This document shows, piece by piece, positions 26,388-35,091 of a stretch of 64,000 bases of DNA (its first letter is position 1; each line of letters opens with the position of its first letter). The DNA comes from Bacillus luti. Its GTDB lineage: Bacteria; Bacillota; Bacilli; Bacillales; Bacillaceae_G. The notes beneath the pieces are model-generated. The model worked only from the letters and a program-made list of their open reading frames with translations. It ran no database searches and had not been told where the DNA came from. The position numbers and the translations under genes were made by a program. The stretch is taken from positions 28,062 to 92,061 of the forward strand of contig NZ_MACI01000026.1 of the NCBI RefSeq assembly GCF_001884105.1. The letters are read 5' to 3'.

Positions 26388-27134
26388 TTACACGTTAGAC
26401 TTTTCTTGCTCCCAAATAAACTCACCTGCATGAGAAATCAAATCCTCAACAGATTGTACTACTAAATCCGCAAGTGGTTCTAATGTTTGGCGATCCCCTG
26501 TACCAGATAGCACTCCGATTCCGTAGCAATCGCCACCGTTTTTAGCTAAATGTAAATCCGTCGGCGTATCCCCAACGATTGCTACTTCACATGTCTCTAA
26601 ATGAAATTTTTCACAAAAGGATTCTACAATTCTTTTATCTGGTTTTTGTGCCGGAAATGTATCTGAAGCTACAACATAATCAAAAAAGGACTCTAATTGA
26701 TACTGTTTTAAAAATAATTCTGTCGGTGCGAAATCATCAGCTGTAACAACACCTAAAATAAATCCTCTATCCTTTAAACCTTGTAAAATCCTCGGTAAAT
26801 CTGCTGTCATTTTCATATAGGAGCGGTGCTCATACATAAGCGAAAACAATTTTTCACTTACCCACTCATGCATCTCCTCTTCCTTAGAAGACGCAATATG
26901 CTTACAAAGCCCCTTTGCTACATCAAGGCTTGTTCCAGCCGCTAATGCGCTACTCGGATGGACAAATGTCCCCTCCACACCGATCTCCTTTAGTAAAGCC
27001 TGCTGCATTGACTCTGGGAGTTGATATAATTTTATACAGTCCGCTACAAGTTCTTCAGCTACTTTTATCCAAATTGAATGAAAATCCATTAATGTCCCAT
27101 CTTTATCAAATAGTATTGCTTTTACCTTCTCCAT
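26388..27134 (-). CDS. HAD family hydrolase (phosphoglycolate phosphatase-like)
   Basis: A 248-residue haloacid dehalogenase-type phosphatase. The nucleophile motif FDKDGTL (D10, D12) is at the N-terminus. A helical cap lies at about 15-90, motif II VVTAD at about 133-137, the lysine motif QKPDKR at about 164-169 and motif IV IVGDTPTDLHLA at about 185-196. The substrate is not clear; phosphoglycolate or a nucleotide are usual for the family. It appears monocistronic. Confidence 0.85.
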   Translation of the reverse strand: MEKVKAILFDKDGTLMDFHSIWIKVAEELVADCIKLYQLPESMQQALLKEIGVEGTFVHPSSALAAGTSLDVAKGLCKHIASSKEEEMHEWVSEKLFSLMYEHRSYMKMTADLPRILQGLKDRGFILGVVTADDFAPTELFLKQYQLESFFDYVVASDTFPAQKPDKRIVESFCEKFHLETCEVAIVGDTPTDLHLAKNGGDCYGIGVLSGTGDRQTLEPLADLVVQSVEDLISHAGEFIWEQEKSNV

Positions 27135-27258
27135 AGCACACCCTACCTCTCGTCTCTTATCTCCTCCAGTGTATCAACAAAGTATGGATATAAAATAAAC
27201 GAATTGTAAAAATACCATAAAAATCAAACCAACTTCCAATTTACAATTCCTCTATACA

Positions 27259-27288
27259 AAGAAAAAGGATGCCTTTACAGGACATCCT
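27259..27288 (-). terminator. dagK terminator
   Basis: AGGATGTCC / GG.CATCCT stem followed by TTTTTC on the minus strand, overlapping the gene's last codons. Confidence 0.7.
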
Positions 27289-28180
27289 CTTGATGTTCAG
27301 GAACGAATAATTCGAGACAATGGTACATATTTTCAAATTCCATTGGGGCATCCCCACCATATTCACCGTCTAAATTAATCATTAGTTTATCTGGTGAATG
27401 GACTTTAATTCGATTCGCTTGTGTATATAATACTTTCGGATTATTAATATGTTCACCGCGTTGTGCTTGCGTTGCTGCTTTAATTAGATCTGCGATAGAC
27501 CCCTTTTTCAGTACTAATAAATCAAATAACCCATCGTTAATAGATGCATATGGTGCTACCTTTTCAAATCCACCAACTGAACGAGTATTTGTAATTAAAA
27601 ACATCGTAATTTCTTCTTGTAGTAACTTCCCATCATACTCGATTTCAACGTATGTCGGATGTAATGACGGTAACATTTCGATTCCTTTTAAATAGTAAGC
27701 AAGCTGACCTAATACCGTTTTTAACTTACTTGGTACTTCATATGTTAATTCGGTAATACGACCGCCACCAGCAATATTAATGAAATATGTATCATTTGCT
27801 CTGCCAAGATCTAAAGGAACTGTTTTTCCTTCACAAATAATATCCGCAGCCTCTTCAATAACACGAGGTACACCGATTGCACGCGCAAAATCATTTGTCG
27901 TTCCAACTGGAATAATTCCAAACTTTGGACGGTGCTCATGTCCCACTAAACCGTTCACTACTTCATTTAACGTGCCGTCGCCACCAGCTGCGATAACAAC
28001 ATCAAACTTACGATCCGCAGCTTGCCTCGCTGCCACAGTCGCGTCTCCAGGACCCGTTGTCGCATGACAAGATGCTTCATATCCAGCTTGTTCTAATTTT
28101 TGTAATACTTCTGGTAAGCTCTTCTTAAATAGCTCACGCCCAGAAGTAGGATTATAAATAATTCTTGCTCGCTTCATCAT
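27275..28180 (-). CDS. dagK: Diacylglycerol kinase
   Basis: A 301-residue soluble lipid kinase of the DagK/YegS family. The catalytic GGDGTLNEV motif is at 66-74 and the C-terminal beta domain contains INLDGEYGG at about 270-278. It phosphorylates diacylglycerol from lipoteichoic acid synthesis to phosphatidic acid, returning it to phospholipid synthesis. Residues before the motif (RARIIYNPTSGRE) are also typical. The gene lies downstream of a long non-coding region, and the ATG at 28180 is preceded by a weak site. Confidence 0.93.
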   Translation of the reverse strand: MMKRARIIYNPTSGRELFKKSLPEVLQKLEQAGYEASCHATTGPGDATVAARQAADRKFDVVIAAGGDGTLNEVVNGLVGHEHRPKFGIIPVGTTNDFARAIGVPRVIEEAADIICEGKTVPLDLGRANDTYFINIAGGGRITELTYEVPSKLKTVLGQLAYYLKGIEMLPSLHPTYVEIEYDGKLLQEEITMFLITNTRSVGGFEKVAPYASINDGLFDLLVLKKGSIADLIKAATQAQRGEHINNPKVLYTQANRIKVHSPDKLMINLDGEYGGDAPMEFENMYHCLELFVPEHQEDVL

Positions 28181-28537
28181 TTATTAGCACAGGAAATTTC
28201 TTTATTCATTGAAAAAGAACATACCGAAACTCCTTTCAGTATTCCTATGCCTACCTCCTCTCATCTTCCTATCCTACTTTTATCCCTCTCAAACAGGCAG
28301 TAAGAACCCGATTCGTGTAGCCCATCAAAAGTAAATATTCATTTCGATGGTTTTGTTTTATTTGGCAAAAAAAGTTATGCCCATCTATTTCCTCACAACA
28401 ATTTACATATAACGAATAATAATTATCTATTATTTCATGAGATGAAAAAAACCTCTATGTCTAGATTTATCATTATTCCCACCTTTTTGCAACTATCATA
28501 CCATAGTCACTATACAAACATTTTTTCACTTTTGACA
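28181..28537. other. Non-coding region between dagK and gatB
   Basis: About 360 bp with frequent stops in all frames and no credible small gene. It is AT-rich and probably holds the dagK promoter, but no clear -35/-10 pair could be picked. Confidence 0.5.
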
Positions 28538-28594
28538 GTTAATCAAACGTTTGTTTAAACGATTTCCCCTCATTTAAACAAACGTTTGATTAAC
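28538..28594. repeat. 22-bp perfect inverted repeat (CAAACGTTTG arms)
   Basis: Arms at 28538-28559 and 28573-28594 are perfect reverse complements with a 13-bp loop. Each arm itself contains the 10-bp palindrome CAAACGTTTG (28544-28553 and 28579-28588). It sits right next to the gatB terminator, and it looks like either a large hairpin or a pair of TetR-type operators. Confidence 0.6.
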
Positions 28595-28596
28595 CT

Positions 28597-28626
28597 AGAA
28601 AAACACCCATGTGTGGGTGTTTTTCT
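28597..28626 (-). terminator. gatCAB terminator
   Basis: AGAAAAACACCCA / TGGGTGTTTTTCT perfect 13-bp stem with a 4-base loop, 25 bases after the gatB stop. Confidence 0.92.
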
Positions 28627-28651
28627 GCTTAATCTTTAAAAGTTACTACTA

Positions 28652-30079
28652 TTATCGCTTATTAATCTCTTCAAGTAAGATTTTATTAACAAGCGGTGGA
28701 TTTGCTTGTCCTTTTGTAGCTTTCATAATTTGACCAACTAAGAAGCCAATTGCACGGTCTTTACCGTTTTTAAAGTCTTCGATAGATTGCTCATTATTAT
28801 CAAGAATTTCTGTTACAACTTTACGAAGTGTACCCTCGTCAGAAATTTGAACAAGACCTTTCGCTTTAACGATTTCTTCTGGGTCTCCACCTTTTTCAAT
28901 TAATTCATTAAATACTTTCTTCGCGATTTTCGAAGAAATTGTACCTTTTTCAATTAATTGAACCATTTTAGATAAACCAGCAGGCGTTAATGCAACGTCT
29001 TTTAATTCTTTTTGTTGTTTGTTTAAGTATGCAAGCACTTCACCCATTAACCAGTTTGATGTTAATTTCGCATCAGCACCGTCTGCAACAGTTGCTTCGA
29101 AGAAATCAGACATCTCTTTCGTTAATGTTAATACGTGTGCGTCATAAGCTGGTAAGCCAATTTCTGCAACGTAGCGAGCTTTACGTGCATCTGGAAGTTC
29201 CGGAATAGAAGCACGAACTTCTTCTTTCCACGCATCATCGATGTAAAGTTCAACTAAGTCTGGCTCTGGGAAGTAACGGTAATCGTCAGATCCTTCTTTC
29301 ACACGCATTAAGATTGTTTTCTTTGTTGCTTCATCATAACGACGTGTTTCTTGTTGGATGATACCACCAGATAATAATTCTTTTTCTTGGCGCACTTGCT
29401 CGTGCTCAAGACCTTTTTGTACGTAAGTGAATGAGTTTAAGTTTTTCAGTTCCGCTTTTGTACCGAACTTCTCTTGTCCAACAGGACGAAGGGAAATGTT
29501 CGCATCACAACGTAGAGAACCTTCTTCCATCTTACAATCAGATACACCAGTGTATTGAATGATTGATTTTAACTTCTCTAAATATGCATATGCTTCTTCT
29601 GGCGTACGCATATCTGGCTCAGATACGATCTCGATTAAAGGCATACCTTGACGGTTATAGTCTACTAATGAACCATCAGCTGTATGCGTTGATTTACCAG
29701 CATCTTCTTCTAAATGAAGACGTGTAATACCGATACGTTTCTTTTTACCGTCTACTTCGATTTCAATCCAACCATTTTCACCGATTGGCTTATCAAATTG
29801 AGAGATTTGGTAAGCTTTCGGATTATCTGGATAGAAATAGTTTTTACGGTCGAACTTCGTTTCCGTTGCGATTTCACAGTTTAATGCCATTGCAGCTTTC
29901 ATTGCAAAGTTAACTGCTTCTTTATTTAAAGTAGGAAGTACCCCTGGGTATCCTAAGTCAATTACACTTGTTTGTGTATTTGGCTCCGCTCCGAATTCTG
30001 TTGGACTCGCAGAGAAAATTTTCGAATTTGTTTTTAACTCAACGTGAACCTCTAAACCAATAATTGTTTCTAAATTCAT
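28652..30079 (-). CDS. gatB: Asp/Glu-tRNA amidotransferase subunit B
   Basis: The 475-residue GatB subunit: [12 protein letters not shown] at the N-terminus, the [19 protein letters not shown] motif at about 84-102, the [10 protein letters not shown] metal/kinase motif and the C-terminal YqeY-like tail. It activates Glu-tRNAGln or Asp-tRNAAsn by phosphorylation, using ammonia from GatA. The gene starts 14 bp after gatA with a GGAGG site, completing a gatCAB operon on the minus strand. Confidence 0.97.
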   Translation of the reverse strand: MNLETIIGLEVHVELKTNSKIFSASPTEFGAEPNTQTSVIDLGYPGVLPTLNKEAVNFAMKAAMALNCEIATETKFDRKNYFYPDNPKAYQISQFDKPIGENGWIEIEVDGKKKRIGITRLHLEEDAGKSTHTADGSLVDYNRQGMPLIEIVSEPDMRTPEEAYAYLEKLKSIIQYTGVSDCKMEEGSLRCDANISLRPVGQEKFGTKAELKNLNSFTYVQKGLEHEQVRQEKELLSGGIIQQETRRYDEATKKTILMRVKEGSDDYRYFPEPDLVELYIDDAWKEEVRASIPELPDARKARYVAEIGLPAYDAHVLTLTKEMSDFFEATVADGADAKLTSNWLMGEVLAYLNKQQKELKDVALTPAGLSKMVQLIEKGTISSKIAKKVFNELIEKGGDPEEIVKAKGLVQISDEGTLRKVVTEILDNNEQSIEDFKNGKDRAIGFLVGQIMKATKGQANPPLVNKILLEEINKR

Positions 30080-30093
30080 CTATGCTCGCCTCC

Positions 30094-31551
30094 TTACAGA
30101 CTTGCTTTTTTTGTATGATAGTCTGTTGCTTGCTCAAACGCATGTGCAACGCGGTAAATTGTCGCTTCATCGAAGTGTTTACCAATGATTTGTAGACCAA
30201 GTGGCATGTTGTTAGCACCGAATCCACATGGAACAGAAATCGCTGGAACACCCGCTAAGTTTACTGGGATTGTTAAAATGTCATTTGCATACATTGTCAT
30301 TGGATCATCAACTTTTTCGCCCACTTTAAATGCAGGAGTTGGTGTTGTTGGTCCAATAATAACATCGTAGTTCGCAAATACATTTTCAAAGTCGTTTTTA
30401 ATTAATGTACGTACTTGTTGTGCTTTTTTGTAATATGCATCATAGTAACCAGAGCTAAGTGCAAATGTACCAAGCATAATACGACGTTTTACTTCATCAC
30501 CGAAACCTTCACTACGTGTGTTTTTGTATAGATCTAATAAATTATTTACATTATCAGAACGAACACCGTAACGTACGCCATCGAAGCGTGAAAGGTTAGC
30601 AGATGCTTCAGAAGAAGATAATAAGTAATACGTTGCTAGAGCGTATTTAGAGTGTGGAAGAGATACTTCTTCCCACGTTGCGCCCATACCTTCTAATACT
30701 TTTAAAGCAGCTAGTACTGACTCACGAGCTTCTTCGCCAACACCTTCGCCTAAGTATTCTTTCGGTACAGCAATGCGTAAACCTTTAACGTCGCCTGTTA
30801 AACCAGCTAAGTAGTTTCCTACTTCAACGTTTGCAGAAGTTGCATCCATACGGTCAATACCTGAAATAGCTTGTAATAAGTATGCATTATCTTCTACTGT
30901 ACGTGTAATCGGTCCGATTTGGTCAAGTGAAGATGCGAATGCTACTAATCCGTAACGAGATACGCGTCCGTAAGTTGGTTTTAAACCTACAACGCCGCAA
31001 TATGCAGCTGGCTGACGGATAGAACCACCCGTATCAGAACCTAGAGAGAATAATACTTCTCCTGCTGCTACAGCTGCTGCAGAACCACCACTAGATCCGC
31101 CTGGAACATAATCTAAGTTCCATGGGTTTTTCGTAGCGTAGAAACCTGAGTTTTCATTTGAAGAACCCATTGCGAACTCGTCCATGTTTAATTTACCGAT
31201 TGTAATTGTGTCAGCAGCTTTTAGCTTTTGCACAACTGTCGCATCATAAATTGGATCGAAGTTTGCTAACATTTTGCTCGCACAAGTAGTACGAAGACCG
31301 TTAGTTACAATGTTATCTTTTACACCGATTGGCATACCGAATAATAAACCATTATCTTCAGCACCAATCTTAGCGTCTAATTCTTTCGCTTTCGCGCGTG
31401 CGTTTTCTTCATCTAATGTAAGAAAAGCTTTTACGTTATCTTCAACATCCGCAATACGTTTGTAAGATTCTTCTACTAAATCCGTAACGGAAATTTCTTT
31501 GTTGTTTAACTTCTTATGTAACTCTGATACCGAATGATCAAATAATGACAT
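30094..31551 (-). CDS. gatA: Asp/Glu-tRNA amidotransferase subunit A
   Basis: An amidase of 485 residues with the Ser-cisSer-Lys triad: K78 in IGVKDNI, the [14 protein letters not shown] loop at about 150-164 and the nucleophile serine in the following [10 protein letters not shown] segment. It releases ammonia from glutamine for the transamidation on GatB. Position between gatC and gatB, with 14-bp intergenic spacers and GGAGG sites, confirms the operon. Confidence 0.97.
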   Translation of the reverse strand: MSLFDHSVSELHKKLNNKEISVTDLVEESYKRIADVEDNVKAFLTLDEENARAKAKELDAKIGAEDNGLLFGMPIGVKDNIVTNGLRTTCASKMLANFDPIYDATVVQKLKAADTITIGKLNMDEFAMGSSNENSGFYATKNPWNLDYVPGGSSGGSAAAVAAGEVLFSLGSDTGGSIRQPAAYCGVVGLKPTYGRVSRYGLVAFASSLDQIGPITRTVEDNAYLLQAISGIDRMDATSANVEVGNYLAGLTGDVKGLRIAVPKEYLGEGVGEEARESVLAALKVLEGMGATWEEVSLPHSKYALATYYLLSSSEASANLSRFDGVRYGVRSDNVNNLLDLYKNTRSEGFGDEVKRRIMLGTFALSSGYYDAYYKKAQQVRTLIKNDFENVFANYDVIIGPTTPTPAFKVGEKVDDPMTMYANDILTIPVNLAGVPAISVPCGFGANNMPLGLQIIGKHFDEATIYRVAHAFEQATDYHTKKASL

Positions 31552-31565
31552 CGAAATTCCCTCCT

Positions 31566-31856
31566 CTATTCTAATACTGCTGGAACACGGATTTGATTAT
31601 CTTTGTGATCCGGTGCATTTTTTAATACTTCTTCTACTGGTAAACCTTTTTCTGGTACATCTTCACGCATAACATTTTTCATAGTTAATACATGAGTTGT
31701 TGGTTTTACATCTGTTGTATCTAATTCATTTAACTGTTCTGCAAATGTAACAATTGCATCTAGTTGTTTTTGAAATTTTTCTGCTTCTTGATCAGTAATT
31801 GCAAGACGTGCTAAATGTGCAACGTGCTTTACATTCTCAACGGAAATTCTTGACAC
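31566..31856 (-). CDS. gatC: Asp/Glu-tRNA amidotransferase subunit C
   Basis: A 96-residue subunit that wraps GatA and GatB together. The [20 protein letters not shown] helix and the C-terminal [16 protein letters not shown] tail are typical. First gene of gatCAB, with a GGAGG site before the ATG. Confidence 0.96.
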
Positions 31857-31964
31857 GGCTAGGCCACCTCCATAATATATCGTTCAATCTACAATACTAT
31901 TGATGATACCAAATTTTCAGTACTTCAAGCAAGTCAACACACGGCACTTACTGCATTTTTACAT

Positions 31965-31993
31965 AAAAAAAGAAAGGCAAACGCCTTTCTTTA
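31965..31993 (-). terminator. Terminator of the YiaA/B-type gene
   Basis: AGAAAGGC / GCCTTTCT stem with 4-base loop followed by a T tract on the minus strand. Confidence 0.85.
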
Positions 31994-31997
31994 CAAA

Positions 31998-32234
31998 TTA
32001 ATCTTTATCTAGCGGTTCATTTTTTGGAAATCTTTCATTATCCTCTTCATTATCACGAATTGTTTTCTGTAATACAAAACAAGACATCGTTAAAAATAAT
32101 GTTCCAATTAAATAATATCCTTTTACACTAAGCGTTTCATCTAACGTATAAATTCCAATTAGCATACCTGAAAGCGCGCAAACAAATGAAGTCCATGCTA
32201 AAAACGTGAACGCTTGCGTATTACGTCTTCTCAT
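31998..32234 (-). CDS. YiaA/YiaB two-helix membrane protein
   Basis: A 78-residue protein with two membrane segments (FTFLAWTSFVCALSGMLIGI and YYLIGTLFLTMSCFVLQ) and an acidic C-terminal tail. The pattern with W in helix 1, GYY between the helices and QKTIRDNEED after helix 2 matches the YiaA/YiaB domain. A GAGGGGGA site precedes the ATG at 32234; an upstream ATG at 32264 has none. Function unknown. Confidence 0.75.
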   Translation of the reverse strand: MRRRNTQAFTFLAWTSFVCALSGMLIGIYTLDETLSVKGYYLIGTLFLTMSCFVLQKTIRDNEEDNERFPKNEPLDKD

Positions 32235-32391
32235 CGTTCTCCCCCTCGTTAGCTGTACATCCATTATTGATAAGTATATTTACCACAATGGATTTTTATG
32301 TAAATTCTAGTTTTATATTTATAAATCTACCATAAAAGAATACTATTTTAAAGTTAGTTTTCTGTCTAATCTGAAAAAATAATTAAAATCA

Positions 32392-32420
32392 TTGACATTT
32401 ATTTCAATTAAGCATAAGAT
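32392..32420 (+). promoter_or_regulatory. marR promoter
   Basis: TTGACA at 32392-32397 and TAAGAT at 32415-32420 with a 17-bp spacer. The predicted start falls at the edge of the candidate operator at 32430-32448. Confidence 0.75.
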
Positions 32421-32429
32421 AAAAACAAA

Positions 32430-32448
32430 TATTACGAACCTCGAAATA
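32430..32448 (+). promoter_or_regulatory. Candidate MarR operator, site 1
   Basis: TATTACGAACCTCGAAATA is a near-palindrome (TATTnCG-N5-CGnAATA). It sits just downstream of the predicted marR transcription start. It matches the site before the ArsA-type gene at 15 of 19 positions. Confidence 0.55.
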
Positions 32449-32465
32449 TACGGGAGTGGAAATAA

Positions 32466-32948
32466 TTGTTGCAATATGAACATTTTTTAGACTTACTGCT
32501 AGATAACGCCAAGAAACTTTTCTATCCTGAAGAATGGGTAAGCCTAGATTTAACACTTTCTAAAACAGAAGTATTTTGTTTACTTTGGATGGAGCGAAAT
32601 ACAGATATTACAATGACAAAAATTGCTGACCTTCTTGATATACCAATGAGTACAACGACAGGTGTTGTAAATCGCCTTGTAAAAAAGGGATATATTGAAA
32701 GGTACCGTGATGAAAACGACCGACGCATTGTATTAATTCGTTTAACAGAAAACGGCGTAATGCTCGTTCAAGAAGTAAAACAAAATGCAGCCCATTACTT
32801 TAGCCTAGTGACAGAAGCATTATCAGAAGAGGAAAAAGCATTCTTACTACAAATCTTCCAAAAGATTATGAACCACATTGCTACGTCACAGCAAAAAACA
32901 GAAGAAAAGGTTTCTACACCTAAAATGAAAAACATTCCGATTGAATAA
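32466..32948 (+). CDS. MarR family transcriptional regulator
   Basis: A 160-residue winged-helix repressor. The pattern is typical: an N-terminal dimer helix, then TKIADLLDIPMSTTTGVVNRLVKKGYIERYRDENDRRIVLIRLTENG (about 55-101), with the wing residues in the DRR segment. The start is a TTG preceded by GGGAGTGG. The gene is followed by a terminator and the ArsA-type gene, with a similar near-palindrome before each, so it probably represses itself and that gene. The ligand is unknown. Confidence 0.88.
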   Translation: MLQYEHFLDLLLDNAKKLFYPEEWVSLDLTLSKTEVFCLLWMERNTDITMTKIADLLDIPMSTTTGVVNRLVKKGYIERYRDENDRRIVLIRLTENGVMLVQEVKQNAAHYFSLVTEALSEEEKAFLLQIFQKIMNHIATSQQKTEEKVSTPKMKNIPIE

Positions 32949-32970
32949 AAACCCTACTAGGGTTTTTATT
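32946..32970 (+). terminator. marR terminator
   Basis: AAAACCC / GGGTTTT stem with a short loop and a T tract, overlapping the marR stop. Confidence 0.65.
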
Positions 32971-32978
32971 CCAAAAAA

Positions 32979-32997
32979 TATTTCGTAACTCGTAATA
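32979..32997 (+). promoter_or_regulatory. Candidate MarR operator, site 2
   Basis: TATTTCGTAACTCGTAATA matches site 1 (32430-32448) at 15 of 19 positions, keeping the CG pair in both arms. A further partial half site CTCGAAATA occurs at 33005-33013, right before the ribosome site of the ArsA-type gene. Confidence 0.55.
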
Positions 32998-33024
32998 TCT
33001 GACACTCGAAATAAAGGGGATAGA

Positions 33025-34206
33025 ATGATGAGGATTATTTTGTATACAGGTAAAGGCGGCGTAGGAAAAACTAGCATTTCAGCAGCAACAGCACTTCAAA
33101 GCGCAAAACAGGGATTAAAAACATTAGTAATGAGCACAGACCCAGCCCATAGTTTAGGAGATTCATTTGGTATAAAGTTATCTTCTGAGCCACTAGAAAT
33201 TCGTAAAAATTTGTGGGCACAAGAAATTAATACAATTTATGAGATGGAAAAAGGCTGGGGGAAATTACAGAAATATATTACACTACTCTTCACTTCCAAA
33301 GCAGCTGATGATATTACAACAGAAGAGTTAACGATGTTTCCTGGTATGGAAGATTTAATTAGCTTACTCCGCGTACTCGATTATTATAAACAAAACACAT
33401 ATGATGTTATTATCATTGATTGTGCTCCAACAGGAGAAACATTAGCAATGCTCAGCTTTCCAGACATGCTTGGCTGGTGGATGGAAAAACTCTTTCCTAT
33501 TAAAAGAAAAGTTTTAAAAGTTGTTCGCCCTGTAGCCCAACCACTTCTTGGTGTCCCCCTTCCAACCGATGATATTATGGACGAATTAACAAATACACTT
33601 GAACAGCTCGGAGAAATGAGAGATATTTTATCAAACCGAGAAGTAACAAGTATCCGCATCGTTGTAAATCCTGAAAAAATGGTCATTAAAGAAGCACAGC
33701 GCAGCTTTACGTATTTAAATTTATACGATTATAACGTAGATGCCATTATGATTAACCGCGTCATCCCTAACACTGTCACCGATCCTTATTTTCAAGCATG
33801 GAAAGATACGCAAAAGAAATATAAAACATTAATTCAAGATAGTTTTGATCCACTTCCTATTTACGAAGCTCCAATGTTTGAACAAGAAGTTGTCGGTTTG
33901 TCTATGTTAGAACGTGTAGGAGGCGCTTTATTCAAATCAGATTCTTCTCCTACGGAAGTAAAATTTAACGGCCGCACACAATATGTAAAAAAGGATGGCG
34001 ATGAGTATATTTTCGTTCTGTCCATTCCCTTCTCAAACAAAAGTGAGCTTGCATTAAATCAAAAAGGTGATGAGCTTATTATTCGGGCTGGTTCTGTGAA
34101 ACGAAATATCACATTACCCAAAACATTAACCCACCTTTCTATCCAAGGAGCGAAGTTTGAAGATGATGTACTTAACATTCGGTTTGGAGGTGTAGTGCAT
34201 GCATGA
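33025..34206 (+). CDS. ArsA family anion-transporting ATPase homologue
   Basis: A 393-residue P-loop ATPase of the ArsA/GET3 group. The deviant Walker A GKGGVGKT is at 9-16, switch I DPAHSLGDSFG at about 40-50 and the DCAPTGETL segment at about 136-144. The C-terminal ~70 residues (from about 320) form an HSP20-like beta domain seen in some bacterial ArsA proteins. It has a single ATPase half, not the tandem form of classic ArsA, and no arsenic genes are nearby. The role is unknown; membrane-protein targeting or metalloid resistance are the usual proposals. An AAGGGGAT site precedes the ATG, and it lies downstream of marR. Confidence 0.85.
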   Translation: MMRIILYTGKGGVGKTSISAATALQSAKQGLKTLVMSTDPAHSLGDSFGIKLSSEPLEIRKNLWAQEINTIYEMEKGWGKLQKYITLLFTSKAADDITTEELTMFPGMEDLISLLRVLDYYKQNTYDVIIIDCAPTGETLAMLSFPDMLGWWMEKLFPIKRKVLKVVRPVAQPLLGVPLPTDDIMDELTNTLEQLGEMRDILSNREVTSIRIVVNPEKMVIKEAQRSFTYLNLYDYNVDAIMINRVIPNTVTDPYFQAWKDTQKKYKTLIQDSFDPLPIYEAPMFEQEVVGLSMLERVGGALFKSDSSPTEVKFNGRTQYVKKDGDEYIFVLSIPFSNKSELALNQKGDELIIRAGSVKRNITLPKTLTHLSIQGAKFEDDVLNIRFGGVVHA

Positions 34207-34390
34207 GGAACTACTAAGGAAGATAATCCGTACAAAAATAAAATTCAGTATGCATATATTAGAAGAGTTACCTGCCCCAATCCAACAATCAGCTAAGCAA
34301 ATACTAAGTATTTTACAAGAGGAGCTTGCTGCTTATCCGACAGAACAAGGGCATCATGAAGATAATTTAAAAAGTATTATAATTGAATGA
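34199..34390 (+). CDS. Small hypothetical protein linked to the ArsA-type gene
   Basis: A 63-residue soluble protein, rich in hydrophobic and acidic residues, predicted as a helical hairpin (LLRKIIRTKIKF, then ILEELPAPIQQSAKQILSIL). Its ATG lies 8 bp inside the ArsA-type gene, preceded by GGAGG, so the two are translationally coupled. No family recognised. Co-transcription suggests a partner or accessory role. Confidence 0.65.
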   Translation: MHEELLRKIIRTKIKFSMHILEELPAPIQQSAKQILSILQEELAAYPTEQGHHEDNLKSIIIE

Positions 34391-34399
34391 ACATCTCTG

Positions 34400-34428
34400 G
34401 ATAGAGGGCCTTTCTAGGCTTTCTATCT
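34400..34428 (+). other. Hairpin between small gene and HXXEE gene
   Basis: GATAGA.GGCCT / AGGC.TCTATC can form a stem, but no T tract follows. It may be an mRNA processing or attenuation structure. Confidence 0.4.
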
Positions 34429-34448
34429 CCATATTGGAGTGATGTAAG

Positions 34449-34919
34449 TTGTTGAAAAAAAATCAAACTATTATGCTTTGGATTATTCCCTTGTTATTTT
34501 TCATTCATAACCTTGAAGAATCTTTCCAAATGCCTCAATATCTTGCTAATCAATTTTCAATTCATTTTATAACAACCCAACAATTTTTCATTGCCATTTC
34601 CGCATTAACAATCTTTGTTTTACTTATCGTCTTTCTATATCAACTAAACTTCTTGTCTTCTATATACTGGATTATTTTTATACAAGGAGCAATTTTCTTC
34701 AACTCTGTTCAACATATTATTTTGTTTTTCATTTACCGTTCCTATAACCCTGGCGTAATATCCGCAGCTTTCATTGTCATCTTTTCTATTTTCTTTTTTT
34801 TATCCCAAAACTACTTAATTCATAAAAAGAAATTCGTAATTGCACTCACTTTCAGTTTATTTTCTTATCCTGTTATAATTTGGATTACCTTACTATTCGC
34901 TAGCTACTTTCATTCATAA
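34449..34919 (+). CDS. HXXEE domain membrane protein
   Basis: A 156-residue protein with about four membrane segments and the HXXEE signature HNLEE at residues 20-24 near the N-terminus. The start is a TTG preceded by ATTGGAGTG. It follows the ArsA-type gene and its small partner with 58 bp between, so it may be the last gene of that unit. The function of the family is unknown. Confidence 0.75.
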   Translation: MLKKNQTIMLWIIPLLFFIHNLEESFQMPQYLANQFSIHFITTQQFFIAISALTIFVLLIVFLYQLNFLSSIYWIIFIQGAIFFNSVQHIILFFIYRSYNPGVISAAFIVIFSIFFFLSQNYLIHKKKFVIALTFSLFSYPVIIWITLLFASYFHS

Positions 34920-34920
34920 A

Positions 34921-34945
34921 AAAAGACCAGGAAAACTCCTGGTCT
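34921..34945 (-). terminator. Terminator downstream of metQ (minus)
   Basis: AGACCAGG / CCTGGTCT stem followed by TTTTTTTATG on the minus strand, which suits the met operon. On the plus strand it directly follows the HXXEE gene but lacks a T tract. Confidence 0.7.
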
Positions 34946-34950
34946 ATCAC

Positions 34951-35030
34951 TCTACTTAACAAACATTGGATTCTACGTTATAAAAAATTGGAAGGTACAG
35001 AATTAGGGTTTGTTTTGTTTGTTAAGTAGA
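34951..35030. repeat. 80-bp imperfect palindrome with 15-bp perfect ends
   Basis: Outer arms TCTACTTAACAAACA (34951-34965) and its exact complement (35016-35030), with inner ATTCTAC / GTACAGAAT partial pairing. It lies between the metQ stop and its terminator, with no coding content. It could be a small mobile element or a structured 3' leader. Confidence 0.5.
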
Positions 35031-35091
35031 TTATATGTTGAACGAACTAACAGCGGAGGGGTTCCTTCTGCCAGTCCGTTAAACTCAATCA

